Positions 1-8,183 of a stretch of 64,000 nucleotides of DNA are shown one piece after another (within the stretch, counting starts at the first letter, position 1; every line of letters begins with the position of its first letter). This DNA is from GMQP-bins7 sp963776565 (GTDB lineage: Bacteria; Actinomycetota; Thermoleophilia; Gaiellales; Gaiellaceae), in the NCBI GenBank assembly GCA_963776565.1, contig CAVZNF010000004.1:310001-374000 (forward strand). The letters run 5' to 3'. The position numbers were made by a program, and so were the translations under genes. Under the pieces are notes generated by a model. The model saw only the letters and a list, made by a program, of their open reading frames with translations, was not told the DNA's origin and made no database searches.

Positions 1-1
1 G

Positions 2-220
2 GCGGACGCTGCGCGCGAGCTCGGCGACCGCAAGGCCGCGCACGTCTTGGCGACGGGCGCGCAGGCATACGCAAGCGCGAATCCCGGCTGCCTCGTCCAG
101 GTGTCCCAGGGGCTGCGACGCCGGCGGCAGCTGCTGCCCGCGCTTCACCCCGTCGAGCTCATCGATGCCTCGATCCGAAATGTCGGGTCGGGTCGACTGC
201 TCGCGAGCGCTCGCCGCTAG
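2..220 (+). CDS. glcF: Glycolate oxidase iron-sulfur subunit, C-terminal end only
   Basis: This is the last 72 codons of a gene that begins before the window. The frame reads through NPGCLVQVSQGL, which matches the second cysteine-rich (CCG) domain of GlcF-type subunits, and then HPVELIDASIR, the usual near-terminal motif of that family, before a TAG stop. GlcF is the Fe-S electron-transfer subunit of the glycolate oxidase complex that oxidises glycolate to glyoxylate. The N-terminal 4Fe-4S ferredoxin part is outside the window, so the related lactate-utilisation (LutA) or GlpC subunits cannot be fully excluded. The stop lies 10 bases before the typA start. Confidence 0.75.
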   Translation, partial: ADAARELGDRKAAHVLATGAQAYASANPGCLVQVSQGLRRRRQLLPALHPVELIDASIRNVGSGRLLASARR

Positions 221-230
221 CCTCGTTCGC

Positions 231-2075
231 ATGGCCGAGCGGAACGAGCTCCGAAACGTCGCGATCGTCGCGCACGTCGATCACGGCAAGACGACTCTCG
301 TGGACGCCCTCCTGTGGGAGTCCGGTGCGTTTCGCGCGAACCAGGACGTCGCCGAGCGCGTGCTCGACACGATGGATCTCGAGCGCGAGAAGGGCATCAC
401 GATCCTCGCCAAGAACACGGCTGTCCGCTACGGCGGGACGAAGATCAACATCATCGACACCCCGGGTCACGCGGACTTCGGAGGCGAGGTCGAGCGAGGG
501 CTGACGATGGTCGACGGCGTGCTTCTGCTCGTCGACGCGAGCGAGGGCCCGTTGCCGCAGACGCGCTTCGTGCTGCGCAAGACGCTCGAGGCCAAGCTCC
601 CCGTGATCCTCGTCGTGAACAAGGTCGATCGTCCCGACGCGCGCATCGAGGCGGTCGTCAACGAGGTCTACGAGCTCTTCCTCGATCTCGATGCGGACGA
701 GAGCCAGATCGAGTTTCCGATCGTCTACTGCAACGCCAGGGCGGGCCGAGCTTCGCTCGAGCCCGATCCCGACGCCCTCGAGCCTGATCTTCGCCCGCTG
801 CTGGACTCGATCCTCGAGCACATCCCTGCGCCGATCTACGACGAGAGCCACCCTCTGCAGGCGCTCGTCACGAACCTCGATGCATCGCCGTATGTCGGCC
901 GACTCGCGCTCTGCCGCATCGTCCAGGGAACGATCCTGCGTGGTCAGCCGATCGCCTGGTGCCGTGCGAACGGGACAATCGAACGAGCGAAGGTCACCGA
1001 GCTGTACGTGACCGAGGCTCTCGACCGGGTGGAGGCCACTCAGGCGGGGCCTGGAGAGATCATCGCCGTGGCGGGACTTCCGGACGTGACCATCGGCGAG
1101 ACACTCGCGGATCCGGAGGACCCGCGGCCGCTTCCGGTGATCGGCGTCGACGAGCCCTCGCTATCGATGACGATCGGGATCAACACCTCCCCGCTCTCCG
1201 GCCTCTCCGGCGACAAGGTCACGGCAACACTGGTCGAGGCCCGGCTCCGTAGCGAGCTCGTGGGCAACGTCTCGCTCCGCGTCTTCCCGACGGAGTCACC
1301 GGACGCCTGGGAAGTACAGGGACGTGGCGAGCTGCAGCTGGCGGTCCTCGTGGAGCAGATGCGCCGTGAAGGCTTCGAGCTCACGGTCGGTAAGCCTCAG
1401 GTCGTGACGCGGGAGATCGACGGCAAGGTGCACGAGCCGGTCGAGCGCGTCTCGGTCGACGCGCCCGAGGAGTACCTCGGCGTCTTGACGCAGCTGTTCG
1501 CGCTCCGGAAGGGCCGAACGGAGGCGCTCGTCAATCACGGCAGCGGTTGGATTCGGATGGATGTCCTCGTTCCGGCGCGGGGCCTCATCGGCTTTCGCAC
1601 GGAGTTTTTGACCGAGACCCGCGGTACGGGGATCCTGCATCACGTCTTCGAGCAATTCGAGCCCTGGTTCGGCGAGCTCCGCACGAGGCCGACCGGCGCG
1701 CTCGTCGCCGACCGCAGCGGAAAGACCACGTCGTACGCGATTTTGAACCTGCAGGAGCGTGGCTCGCTCTTCGTCGCCCCCGGGGTCGATGTCTATGAGG
1801 GGATGATCGTCGGGGAGAACGCGCGTCCCGACGACCTCGACGTGAACGCGACGAAGGAGAAGAAGCTCACCAACACGCGGGCAGCTTCAGCGGATACCAC
1901 CGTTCGACTGATTCCCCCGCGGCCGCTCTCGCTCGACCTTGCGCTCGAATACATCCGCGAGGACGAGTGCGTCGAGGTGACGCCGAACGACATACGCATG
2001 CGAAAAGCCGAGCTGTCGGCGCAAAAGCGGCAGACCGCCGCGAACCGCAAGTCACGCGGCCTCGCGCCCGTTTAG
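231..2075 (+). CDS. typA: Translational GTPase TypA/BipA
   Basis: TypA is a ribosome-associated GTPase of the EF-G family involved in ribosome assembly and stress adaptation. The 614-residue protein is full length. The GTPase motifs are clear: AHVDHGKTT (G1), DTPGHADF (G3) and NKVD (G4). They are followed by domain II, the EF-G-like domains III and V (GRGELQLAVLVEQMRREGFE) and the TypA-specific C-terminal domain (GLIGFRTEFLTETRGTG). The frame could extend to 165, but the ATG at 231 begins MAERNELRNVAIVAHVDHGK as in the family and avoids overlapping glcF. A GC-rich hairpin begins at its stop codon. It converges on the MFS gene, whose frame runs 209 bases into its 3' end. Confidence 0.95.
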   Translation: MAERNELRNVAIVAHVDHGKTTLVDALLWESGAFRANQDVAERVLDTMDLEREKGITILAKNTAVRYGGTKINIIDTPGHADFGGEVERGLTMVDGVLLLVDASEGPLPQTRFVLRKTLEAKLPVILVVNKVDRPDARIEAVVNEVYELFLDLDADESQIEFPIVYCNARAGRASLEPDPDALEPDLRPLLDSILEHIPAPIYDESHPLQALVTNLDASPYVGRLALCRIVQGTILRGQPIAWCRANGTIERAKVTELYVTEALDRVEATQAGPGEIIAVAGLPDVTIGETLADPEDPRPLPVIGVDEPSLSMTIGINTSPLSGLSGDKVTATLVEARLRSELVGNVSLRVFPTESPDAWEVQGRGELQLAVLVEQMRREGFELTVGKPQVVTREIDGKVHEPVERVSVDAPEEYLGVLTQLFALRKGRTEALVNHGSGWIRMDVLVPARGLIGFRTEFLTETRGTGILHHVFEQFEPWFGELRTRPTGALVADRSGKTTSYAILNLQERGSLFVAPGVDVYEGMIVGENARPDDLDVNATKEKKLTNTRAASADTTVRLIPPRPLSLDLALEYIREDECVEVTPNDIRMRKAELSAQKRQTAANRKSRGLAPV

Positions 2076-3315
2076 CCGGTCGTCTACAGCGACCGGCCTG
2101 CAGCTCGTCGAGCCGGTCGACGCGAGCGAGTGACGGGAACAGCTTCCACCAGACGCCGGCGACGACGACCGTCACGATGCCGCCGAGCACGACCGCCGGA
2201 ACGGCGCCGATCAAAGCCGCCGCGACTCCTGATTCGAACGCGCCGAGCTCGTTCGACGCGCTGATGAAGACCATCTCCACGGCATTGACGCGCCCGCGCA
2301 GCTCGTCGGGCGTGACGAGCGGCAGGATCGTCTGGCGCAGAACGACGCTCACCATGTCCAGCCCCGAGCCGACAGCGAGCGCGAGCATCGAGAGCCACAT
2401 CGAGCGTGAGAGCCCGAAGACGACCATCGAGACGCCGAAGCCTGCGACGACGGCGAAGAGCATCGGGCCGGCCTTGCGGCGAATCGGGTAGCGGGCGATG
2501 GCCGAGGCCGTGATGAGAGAGCCGATAGCGGGGGCCGCGCGCAGGAGACCGAGACCCGTCGGCCCGACCTCGAGGATGTCCTTCGCGAAGATCGGGAGCA
2601 GCGCGACGGCTCCGCCGAAGAGCACGGCGAAGAGATCGAGCGAGATGGCGCCGAGCAGGACGTTCGTGCGCCGGATGAGCCGAACTCCCGCGAGCACCTC
2701 GTCGAGCCCGACCGCCGACTCCGCCGCCGGCTCGCGCCCGCTTCGCAGCGCCACCACGGAGACGAGCGCGACAAATGCGAGCATGATCGCCACCACGTAG
2801 ACGAGCTCGGGCTGGATCGCGAAGAGAAGCCCGCCGACCGCCGGAGCTATGACGCCGGAGAGCTGGAACGCCATCGATCGCTGCGCGAGCGCGCTGACGA
2901 GGATCTCCGCGGGTACGAGCGACGGCGTGAGCGCGCGACCGGCGGGCGCGCCGATCGCGCTCCCGACGCCCTGCACGAACGCGAGCGCGAAGAACGGCCA
3001 CACGTGCCCCGTGTCGACGATCGTCACCGCGAGCAGTCCGGAGAGGACGACGAGGTTGAGGAGCATCATCACGACGAGCAAGTAGCGCCGAGGAAAGCGA
3101 TCCGCCAGCTGTCCCGCCGGTAGCGCGAGCAGCAGCAGCGGGAGGAACTCCGCCAGTCCCAACAGGCCGAGGTCGAGCGCGTTGCCGCGAATCGAGTAGA
3201 CCTGCCACCCGATCGCGACGAACGACATCTGCAGCGCGAAGGCCTCGGCGACCATCGACACGAGGAAAAGCGAGAAGTCGCGGTGCCGGAGTGCGGATCG
3301 TCCGGAGGGACTCAT
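1867..3315 (-). CDS. MFS transporter (EntS/MFS_3-like exporter)
   Basis: This is an integral membrane protein with about 12 hydrophobic segments. It starts MSPSGRSALRHRDFSLFLVS and has an MFS loop 2-3 motif, GQLADRFPRRY. The pattern resembles the EntS/MFS_3 group of drug or siderophore exporters; the substrate is unknown. Relatives normally end soon after the last helix, about where this protein reads KLFPSLARVDRLDELQAGR. Here the frame continues about 70 arginine-rich residues into the 3' end of typA. In another frame a TAG stop occurs at 2084, so a missing base near 2090-2110 would give a normal end. The tail is therefore doubtful. The gene lies downstream of a corC-like gene, across a gap holding two hairpins. 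Confidence 0.75.
   Translation of the reverse strand: MSPSGRSALRHRDFSLFLVSMVAEAFALQMSFVAIGWQVYSIRGNALDLGLLGLAEFLPLLLLALPAGQLADRFPRRYLLVVMMLLNLVVLSGLLAVTIVDTGHVWPFFALAFVQGVGSAIGAPAGRALTPSLVPAEILVSALAQRSMAFQLSGVIAPAVGGLLFAIQPELVYVVAIMLAFVALVSVVALRSGREPAAESAVGLDEVLAGVRLIRRTNVLLGAISLDLFAVLFGGAVALLPIFAKDILEVGPTGLGLLRAAPAIGSLITASAIARYPIRRKAGPMLFAVVAGFGVSMVVFGLSRSMWLSMLALAVGSGLDMVSVVLRQTILPLVTPDELRGRVNAVEMVFISASNELGAFESGVAAALIGAVPAVVLGGIVTVVVAGVWWKLFPSLARVDRLDELQAGRCRRPAKRARGRVTCGSRRSAAFAPTARLFACVCRSASPRRTRPRGCIRAQGRARAAAGESVERWYPLKLPACW
2075..2097. terminator. GC hairpin at the typA stop codon
   Basis: An 8-bp perfect stem GCCGGTCG/CGACCGGC with a 7-nt loop starts at the last base of the typA stop codon. 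There is no T-tract on either side. Its place between convergent genes suggests a bidirectional terminator, which is inference. On the minus strand the MFS frame reads straight through it. Confidence 0.5.
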
Positions 3316-3326
3316 CTGCGCAGGGC

Positions 3327-3393
3327 CGGAACTCCGCTAGCGCGGAGATTCCGACCGCGCGAAGATCCCTGAAGGCGGTCGCTTCGCGACCGC
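3327..3393 (-). terminator. Two consecutive hairpins between the CorC-like and MFS genes
   Basis: The gap 3316-3419 holds two stem-loops. The first pairs 3327-3337 with 3342-3353 around a TAGC loop, with one bulged base. The second is GCGGTCGC/GCGACCGC (3375-3382 and 3386-3393) with a TTC loop. They follow the stop of the CorC-like gene and precede the MFS start. They probably terminate or attenuate transcription of the CorC gene; no clear T-run follows. Confidence 0.4.
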
Positions 3394-3419
3394 TGTGGCG
3401 TCCTTTCCATCAACGCGAC

Positions 3420-4721
3420 CTACGCAGCCGCTGGGTCGTCAGTCGGCGCGTCGTCGACGCCGAACGCGACCTCGAGCTTCATGATCCGCGAGCCGTCGAT
3501 CTCGACCACGGTGAGCATCAGGCCGTCGGTCCGCACCTCGTCGCCGACCTCGGGCGCACGGCCGAGCTCGCCGAACACGAGACCCGCCATCGTGTTGAAG
3601 TCCTCCTGCTCGAGCTCCGTGTGGAACTCCTCGTTGAAGTCGTCGATCGTGTACGTGCCGTCGATGCGGATGTGCGTCTCGTCGATCCGCTCGATGGACG
3701 TGTCCGGAAGGTCGAACTCGTCCTCGATGTCGCCGACGATCTCTTCGAGAATGTCCTCGAGCGTGACGATCCCGTCCATGTCGCCGTACTCGTCGATGAC
3801 GATGGCCATGTGCTGCTTCTCGCGCCGGAAGTCGGCGAGGAGCGCGGCGAGGTCCTTCGTCTCCGGGACGACGTACGTGGGCCGGAGGATGGACTCGAGC
3901 TCGACCGACGCGATGCCGCGGTCGTGAATCGCGCCGAAGAGGTCGCGAACGTGGAGGATCCCGAGGATCTCGTCGAGCGATCCTCGATACACGGGGTAAC
4001 GCGTGAACGGCGAGTCGACGACCGCCCGGAGGGCCTCCTCGGGAGGCATCTCGACGGCGATCGCCACCACGTCGGGTCGCGGCACCATCACGGCGGAGAC
4101 CTCCTTCGAGGCGAAGTCGAAGACCTTGTAGAGCATCTCCTCCTCCGCCTCCTGGAGCTGACCGACGTCCTCGGCCGCGGCGACCGAGTGACGAATGTCC
4201 TCACGCGTGTACGCGAGCATCCCCGCGGGCGCCGGGTTGACGCGCAGCACGCGGAGCACCGCGTTCGCCGACACCTGCAGCAGCCACACGATCGGGTGCG
4301 CGACGCGGCCGAGGAAGTCGAGTGGGACGGCGAGCACGACAGCGAGCGCCTCGGCCTTTTGCAACGCCGCCGCCTTGGGCACGAGCTCGCCGAGCACGAC
4401 CGAGAAGTAGGTCAGGATGGCGAAGGCGATGAGGAAGCTCACCGTCGCTGACAGGGGCGGCTCCATCAGATCCGAGATCAGCGGCTCGCCGATGGCACCG
4501 ATGAGGATGGCGAAGATCGTGATCCCGAGCTGCGTCGAGCTAATGAAGCGGACAGGCTCGTCCATCAAGCGCAGCGCCGCGCGTGCGCCACGACTGCCGT
4601 TTCCGGCGCGCTCCTCCAGCCGCGCCCGGCGGGCTGTGATCAGGGCGTACTCGGCCGCCACGAAGACCGCGCTCCCCAATACGAGGATGAACACGACCAG
4701 GATGCGGAGGAGAACGCTCAC
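3420..4721 (-). CDS. CNNM/CorC family protein (DUF21, CBS pair, CorC_HlyC domain)
   Basis: This 433-residue membrane protein belongs to the hemolysin C/CorC family, proposed to move or sense Mg2+ and other divalent cations. Order of parts: an N-terminal membrane DUF21 domain (about residues 1-180, with ELVPKAAALQKAEALA after the third helix), a CBS pair (about 195-320, MVPRPDVVAIAVEMP through VIDEYGDMDGIVTLEDILEE), then a C-terminal CorC_HlyC domain (RIDGTYTIDDFNEEF). The start is a GTG inside a small hairpin (4721-4736). It sits downstream of an MBL hydrolase gene on the same strand, about 50 bases away. Family assignment is firm; the transported ion is not known. Confidence 0.9.
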   Translation of the reverse strand: MSVLLRILVVFILVLGSAVFVAAEYALITARRARLEERAGNGSRGARAALRLMDEPVRFISSTQLGITIFAILIGAIGEPLISDLMEPPLSATVSFLIAFAILTYFSVVLGELVPKAAALQKAEALAVVLAVPLDFLGRVAHPIVWLLQVSANAVLRVLRVNPAPAGMLAYTREDIRHSVAAAEDVGQLQEAEEEMLYKVFDFASKEVSAVMVPRPDVVAIAVEMPPEEALRAVVDSPFTRYPVYRGSLDEILGILHVRDLFGAIHDRGIASVELESILRPTYVVPETKDLAALLADFRREKQHMAIVIDEYGDMDGIVTLEDILEEIVGDIEDEFDLPDTSIERIDETHIRIDGTYTIDDFNEEFHTELEQEDFNTMAGLVFGELGRAPEVGDEVRTDGLMLTVVEIDGSRIMKLEVAFGVDDAPTDDPAAA

Positions 4722-4736
4722 GCCCCGTCAGGGGCG
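4721..4736 (-). other. Hairpin touching the GTG start of the CorC-like gene
   Basis: CGCCCC and GGGGCG form a 6-bp stem around GTCA on the plus strand. One arm contains the first base of the GTG start codon (minus strand). Such a stem could hinder ribosome access, but no regulatory role is shown. Confidence 0.3.
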
Positions 4737-4770
4737 CCGGTACTCGGCGGGATTTCGTCGCCCACGATGA

Positions 4771-5706
4771 TCAGGCGGCAGTATAGGTAACCGCCCCGTC
4801 GACCTCGTGGCGGTGCGCAGCGCCCTGCTGGACGAGTCGCTCGAGGTGCGAAAGCGTCTCGGCGATCGCGAAGCGGCGCCCCGCAGCGGGAAGGTCCGCT
4901 CCGAAGAGCGCGAACGAGAGCTGGTAGCCGGTCTGCGGCTCAGTCCCGAGCGCGGCGACCGTCTCCTCGAGGCGGAGCCGGTGATGTTCCTGCAGCTCGC
5001 GCGCGCGTCCGGCGGGATCATCGATCGGCTCCCCGTGACCGGGCAGCGCGATCCGCGGATCGAGCTCGATCGTGCGGTCGAGCGCAGCGAGGTAGTCCCC
5101 GAGAGGATCGGGCCGGCTCGCGGGCCAGAGCCCGACGGTCGGCGTGATGCGGCCGAGCAGATGATCCGCGGCAACGAGCACGCCGTCACGGACAAGGCAG
5201 AGCTGACCGTCCGCGTGACCCGGTGCGGCGATGAGCTCCCAGCCATCCACGTGCTCGCCGGCCTCGACGAGGATCGGGTCGCGCTGATAGCGGATGAACG
5301 GGCGGTAGACGGAGCTCTGGCCGACGAGCTCCTCGGTCACGTCGTCAGGCGCACCGTGGAGCTCGAACCAGTCGATGAGTCGCTCCGACCAGGCGGGATT
5401 TCCCCAGACGAGCTCGCACTGCGCGTAGTCGAGCGTGCCCTGGACGACGGGAGCGCCCGTCAGCTCGTGGAGATCGGCGGCTGCGCCGACGTGGTCGGGG
5501 TGGAAGTGCGTGACGAACACGGTCGCGACGCGCCCGCCCGCCTGGCGGAGCTCAGCCGCCCACGTCTCCTTCGCGTCGGGAAGACCCACGCCCGTGTCGA
5601 CGAGCGTCCAGCCGTCGTCGCCGGGCAGGAGGTACGCGTGGACGTGCCCGGGTCGTGTCGGCAGCGTCAACGTGACGCGGCGGATCCCGTCGCCGAGCTC
5701 GTCCAT
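4771..5706 (-). CDS. Metallo-beta-lactamase-fold hydrolase
   Basis: This is a 311-residue soluble hydrolase. The metal-binding signature THFHPDHVGAA is at about residue 66, and further ligands are likely in GHADGQLCL and the C-terminal LPGHGEPI. A C-terminal helical region (about 230-311, LQEHHRLRLEETVAAL) resembles the winged-helix tail found in LACTB2/glyoxalase-II-like MBL proteins. Substrate unknown. A TAGAGT box lies 6 bases before the ATG, suggesting a leaderless transcript. It is divergent from the radical SAM gene, with 67 bases between the two chosen starts. Confidence 0.85.
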   Translation of the reverse strand: MDELGDGIRRVTLTLPTRPGHVHAYLLPGDDGWTLVDTGVGLPDAKETWAAELRQAGGRVATVFVTHFHPDHVGAAADLHELTGAPVVQGTLDYAQCELVWGNPAWSERLIDWFELHGAPDDVTEELVGQSSVYRPFIRYQRDPILVEAGEHVDGWELIAAPGHADGQLCLVRDGVLVAADHLLGRITPTVGLWPASRPDPLGDYLAALDRTIELDPRIALPGHGEPIDDPAGRARELQEHHRLRLEETVAALGTEPQTGYQLSFALFGADLPAAGRRFAIAETLSHLERLVQQGAAHRHEVDGAVTYTAA

Positions 5707-5712
5707 CGCACG

Positions 5713-5718
5713 ACTCTA
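5713..5718 (-). promoter_or_regulatory. -10 element of the MBL gene
   Basis: TAGAGT on the minus strand lies exactly 6 nt before the ATG at 5706. This TANNNT spacing recurs throughout the window and implies a leaderless mRNA. Confidence 0.5.
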
Positions 5719-5747
5719 GCCCGGCCGGTACGCGCTCCTTGTCGTGA

Positions 5748-5767
5748 TCGAACGTATGTTCTATTCT
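5748..5767 (+). promoter_or_regulatory. LexA-like SOS box overlapping a -10 element
   Basis: TCGAACGTATGTTCTA (5748-5763) contains GAAC-N4-GTTC, the core of the actinobacterial LexA box TCGAAC-N4-GTTCGA, with the left arm perfect. It overlaps TATTCT (5762-5767), a TANNNT -10 element ending 6 nt before a GTG at 5774. The layout is that of a repressor site over a leaderless promoter. LexA control of the downstream gene is inference from the site and from the DNA-repair-like gene product. Confidence 0.65.
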
Positions 5768-5773
5768 CCCCGA

Positions 5774-6662
5774 GTGCGAGTCGACTACCGGATCGAGCCC
5801 TGCAAGTCGGCGTTGACCGCCGTCCGCGGGATGCCTTTCAAGTGGTCATTGAACCCGTACATGGGCTGCGTGCACCGGTGCACGTTCTGTTACGTCAGGC
5901 ACTTCGAGCAGCGCGCAGATCGCCCGTCCGACGACCGGTACGGCCGGTCGATTCGCGTCAAGCCAAATGTCGCCGAGGTGCTCCGGCGCGAGCTCGCGCG
6001 CCCTTCCTGGAAACACGACGAAGTCGCGCTCGGCACCGCGACCGACCCGTACCAGCCTGCTGAAGCGCGGTTCCGGCTCACGCGCGCGTGCATCCGGGAG
6101 CTCGCTGCATCTGGAACGCCGCTCTCGATCGTCACGCGCGGCCCGCTCATCGTCCGCGACATCGACGTCCTCCAGGCGGCGGCGCGCGAAGTGCCGGTCA
6201 GCGTCTACGTCTCCCTCCCCACGCTCGACGAGCGCGTCTGGCGCACCACCGAGCCTGGCACGGCACCGCCTGCGAGCCGCCTGCGAGCGATCCGCGCGCT
6301 CGCGGACGCGGGCATCGAGGTCGGGGTCGGAATGGCTCCGATCCTGCCGGGGCTCTCCGACCGGCCCGAACAGCTCGAGGCAGTCGTGACCGCGGCGCGT
6401 GCGGCGGGAGCGCGCGGCATCTGGGCCGGCGTCGTCCACCTTCGCCCGGGTGTCCGCGAGCACTTCCTCGAAGCGCTCGCCCGCGACTGGCCGGAGCAGG
6501 TGGAGCACTACGAGGCACTCTTCGGAACGCGCGCGTACCTCCCGCGCCGCGGTCGCCGACGCGATCACCGATCCCGCCCGTCGCGCGAAGGCGTCGACGC
6601 GCTTCTCGAGCAGTCGCCGGCCGGTTCGTGCGCAGCCGCGGCAGCTCGCTCTCGCCATCTGA
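5774..6662 (+). CDS. Radical SAM protein, SplB/Rv2578c-like (frameshifted near 6541)
   Basis: This is a radical SAM enzyme related to COG1533 (spore-photoproduct-lyase-like, 'DNA repair photolyase'). The 4Fe-4S motif is CVHRCTFC (CX3CX2C), preceded by MPFKWSLNPYMG. The start at 5774 is chosen because the earlier GTG (5744) and ATG (5756) fall before or inside the SOS box and -10. After RAYLPRR the frame loses family character and would run to 6754 over the next gene. Removing one C from a CCC run at about 6541-6543 restores AVADAITDPARRAKAST and a stop at 6662. A consensus error is the simplest explanation. The reaction is unproven. Confidence 0.8.
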
Positions 6663-6701
6663 CAGGAAGGATCATCCGAGGCCGCGCCGTAGTATCGCCT
6701 C

Positions 6702-7325
6702 GTGGCCGACGAGATCACGTGCCTCATCGCCGACGACCACGAGGTCGTCCGTGAGGGGCTTCGCCTCGCGCTGTCGCGCTCGCCTCGAATCCGAGTGATC
6801 GGCGAGGCGACGGACGGCGCGTCCGCCGTCGCGCTCGCGGAGAGACGCCGGCCGGACGTGGTGATCATGGATCTGCGCATGCCGGACATGGACGGCCTCG
6901 AGGCAACCGAGCAAGTGCTCCAGAAGGCGCCGAACACGGGCGTCCTCATCTTCACCGCGTACGGCGAGCGCTCGTTGCTCCAGCGTGGGCTCGAGTCGGG
7001 CGCGCGCGGCTACATCCTCAAGGAGGCGCCGCACGAGACGCTCCTGCGCGCGATCGAGAAGGTCGCAGCCGGTGAGACGTTCGTCGATCCCGGACTCATG
7101 GCCGAGTTCGTCGCCGGACAGGGACAGGCCGACATCCTCACCCCCCGTGAGCGGGAGATCCTCCAGCTGCTTGCGGACGGGATGTCCAACGCCGACGTCG
7201 CCACGAAACTCTTCATCAGCCAGGAGACGGTGAAGAGCCACGTGCGGCACATCCTCGCGAAGCTCGAAGCCGACACGCGCACGCAGGCGGTCGCGATCGC
7301 GCTCCGCGACGCGATGATCGATTGA
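6702..7325 (+). CDS. NarL/FixJ-family response regulator
   Basis: This 207-residue protein has an N-terminal receiver (ADDHEVVREGLRLAL, phosphoacceptor Asp in VVIMDLRMPDMDGLEA, Lys in GYILKEAPHETLL) and a C-terminal LuxR-type helix-turn-helix (LTPREREILQLLADGMSNADVATK). It is a DNA-binding regulator that should be phosphorylated by a partner kinase. The partner is probably the adjacent kinase-like gene, whose TTG start overlaps this stop codon. A TAGTAT box (about 6690-6695) sits 6 nt before the GTG start, consistent with a leaderless promoter. Its targets cannot be read from the sequence. Confidence 0.9.
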   Translation: MADEITCLIADDHEVVREGLRLALSRSPRIRVIGEATDGASAVALAERRRPDVVIMDLRMPDMDGLEATEQVLQKAPNTGVLIFTAYGERSLLQRGLESGARGYILKEAPHETLLRAIEKVAAGETFVDPGLMAEFVAGQGQADILTPREREILQLLADGMSNADVATKLFISQETVKSHVRHILAKLEADTRTQAVAIALRDAMID

Positions 7326-7975
7326 CGCTTGACGACACCGAGCGAGCGCTCCTCGCCGAGCGCATGCTCTCCGAGCAGGAGGAGCGCCGCCGTGTCGCCG
7401 AGCTGATCCACGACGGCCCTGTTCAGCAGCTGTCCGCGATCTCGCAGATGCTCGACGCAGGTCTGGCCGACCTCGAGAGCGGCGAGTCCGAGCGCGCGAG
7501 AGAGGTCTTTGCGAGAGGTCTCGAGCTGACACGCGATGCGGCCCGTGACCTCCGTCAGCTCTGCGACGACCTGGAGCCGCGCGTGCTTCAGCAGCTCGGG
7601 TTCGCTTCGGCTGCCGGCGCGCTCGTCCGGCGCCTCTCGTCACGTCACGACATCGAGATCGACCTCGATGTCGCGCTCGCCGACGAACTCGGCGAGAACG
7701 CCGCAGTCGCGCTGTACCAGATCCTCCGCGAGGCGACCGAGCAGGCGGTCAAGCGCGGGACGCTCTCTCGCATCGAGATCTCCGTCAGGCCGACGCAGGG
7801 AGGCGGCATCGAGCTCATCGTGGAGGACGACGGTCCGCCGGAGCGGCGCGCCGCAGTGCTCGAGGCGCTCGCCGAGCGCGCGGGGACGCTCAACGGCCGG
7901 TTCAGCTCGGAGGTGCGCCATCCCCGCGGGTTGACCATCCGGATCGACGTGCCTCCCGCCGCCGCGCATCGTTAG
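7322..7975 (+). CDS. HisKA_3-type sensor kinase-like protein with degenerate N-box
   Basis: This is a 217-residue soluble kinase-like protein, translationally coupled to the regulator (TTGA overlap). It has a HisKA_3 dimerisation segment RRVAELIHDGPVQQLSAISQ with the expected His, and a C-terminal HATPase-like domain with VEDDGPP as a D-box. There is no membrane or sensory domain. In the N-box, where the family has E-A-L-T-N-A-x-x-H, this protein reads REATEQAVKRG. The Mg-binding Asn is Gln and the His is Arg, and the lid glycines are poor. It may be a weak kinase, a phosphatase or a pseudokinase. The start is the TTG at 7322; no better codon precedes the kinase motif. Confidence 0.75.
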   Translation: MTLDDTERALLAERMLSEQEERRRVAELIHDGPVQQLSAISQMLDAGLADLESGESERAREVFARGLELTRDAARDLRQLCDDLEPRVLQQLGFASAAGALVRRLSSRHDIEIDLDVALADELGENAAVALYQILREATEQAVKRGTLSRIEISVRPTQGGGIELIVEDDGPPERRAAVLEALAERAGTLNGRFSSEVRHPRGLTIRIDVPPAAAHR

Positions 7976-7978
7976 GAT
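7973..7978 (+). promoter_or_regulatory. -10 element made from the upstream stop codon
   Basis: TAGGAT begins with the TAG stop of the kinase-like gene and ends 6 nt before the GTG start of the next gene at 7985. Confidence 0.45.
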
Positions 7979-7984
7979 CGCGGC

Positions 7985-8182
7985 GTGGACGGGAACGGGA
8001 GGAGCGGCTTTCTCTTCTTCGTGTGGTCACCCGCCGGCTACACGCTCATCGAGCGAACCGGTGACCCGCCGCGGCCCGGCACCGAGGTCGAGGACGGCGA
8101 GCTGCGCTATCGAGTGACGAAGATCGCGTCGTCGCCGCTGCCAGGCGATCCGCGCCCGTGCGCGTACCTCTTGCCGGCCTGA
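7985..8182 (+). CDS. Small hypothetical protein
   Basis: This is a 65-residue protein starting at GTG and reading VDGNGRSGFLFFVWSPAGYT. I do not recognise a family. It looks like a compact beta-rich domain with a GYTLIERTGDPPRPGTEVED core and no signal peptide, membrane helix or metal motif. Support for coding comes from the 9-nt spacing after the kinase-like gene, a -10-like TAGGAT at the expected distance, and typical GC-rich codon use. It converges with the ferredoxin gene, the stops being one base apart. Confidence 0.55.
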   Translation: MDGNGRSGFLFFVWSPAGYTLIERTGDPPRPGTEVEDGELRYRVTKIASSPLPGDPRPCAYLLPA

Positions 8183-8183
8183 C

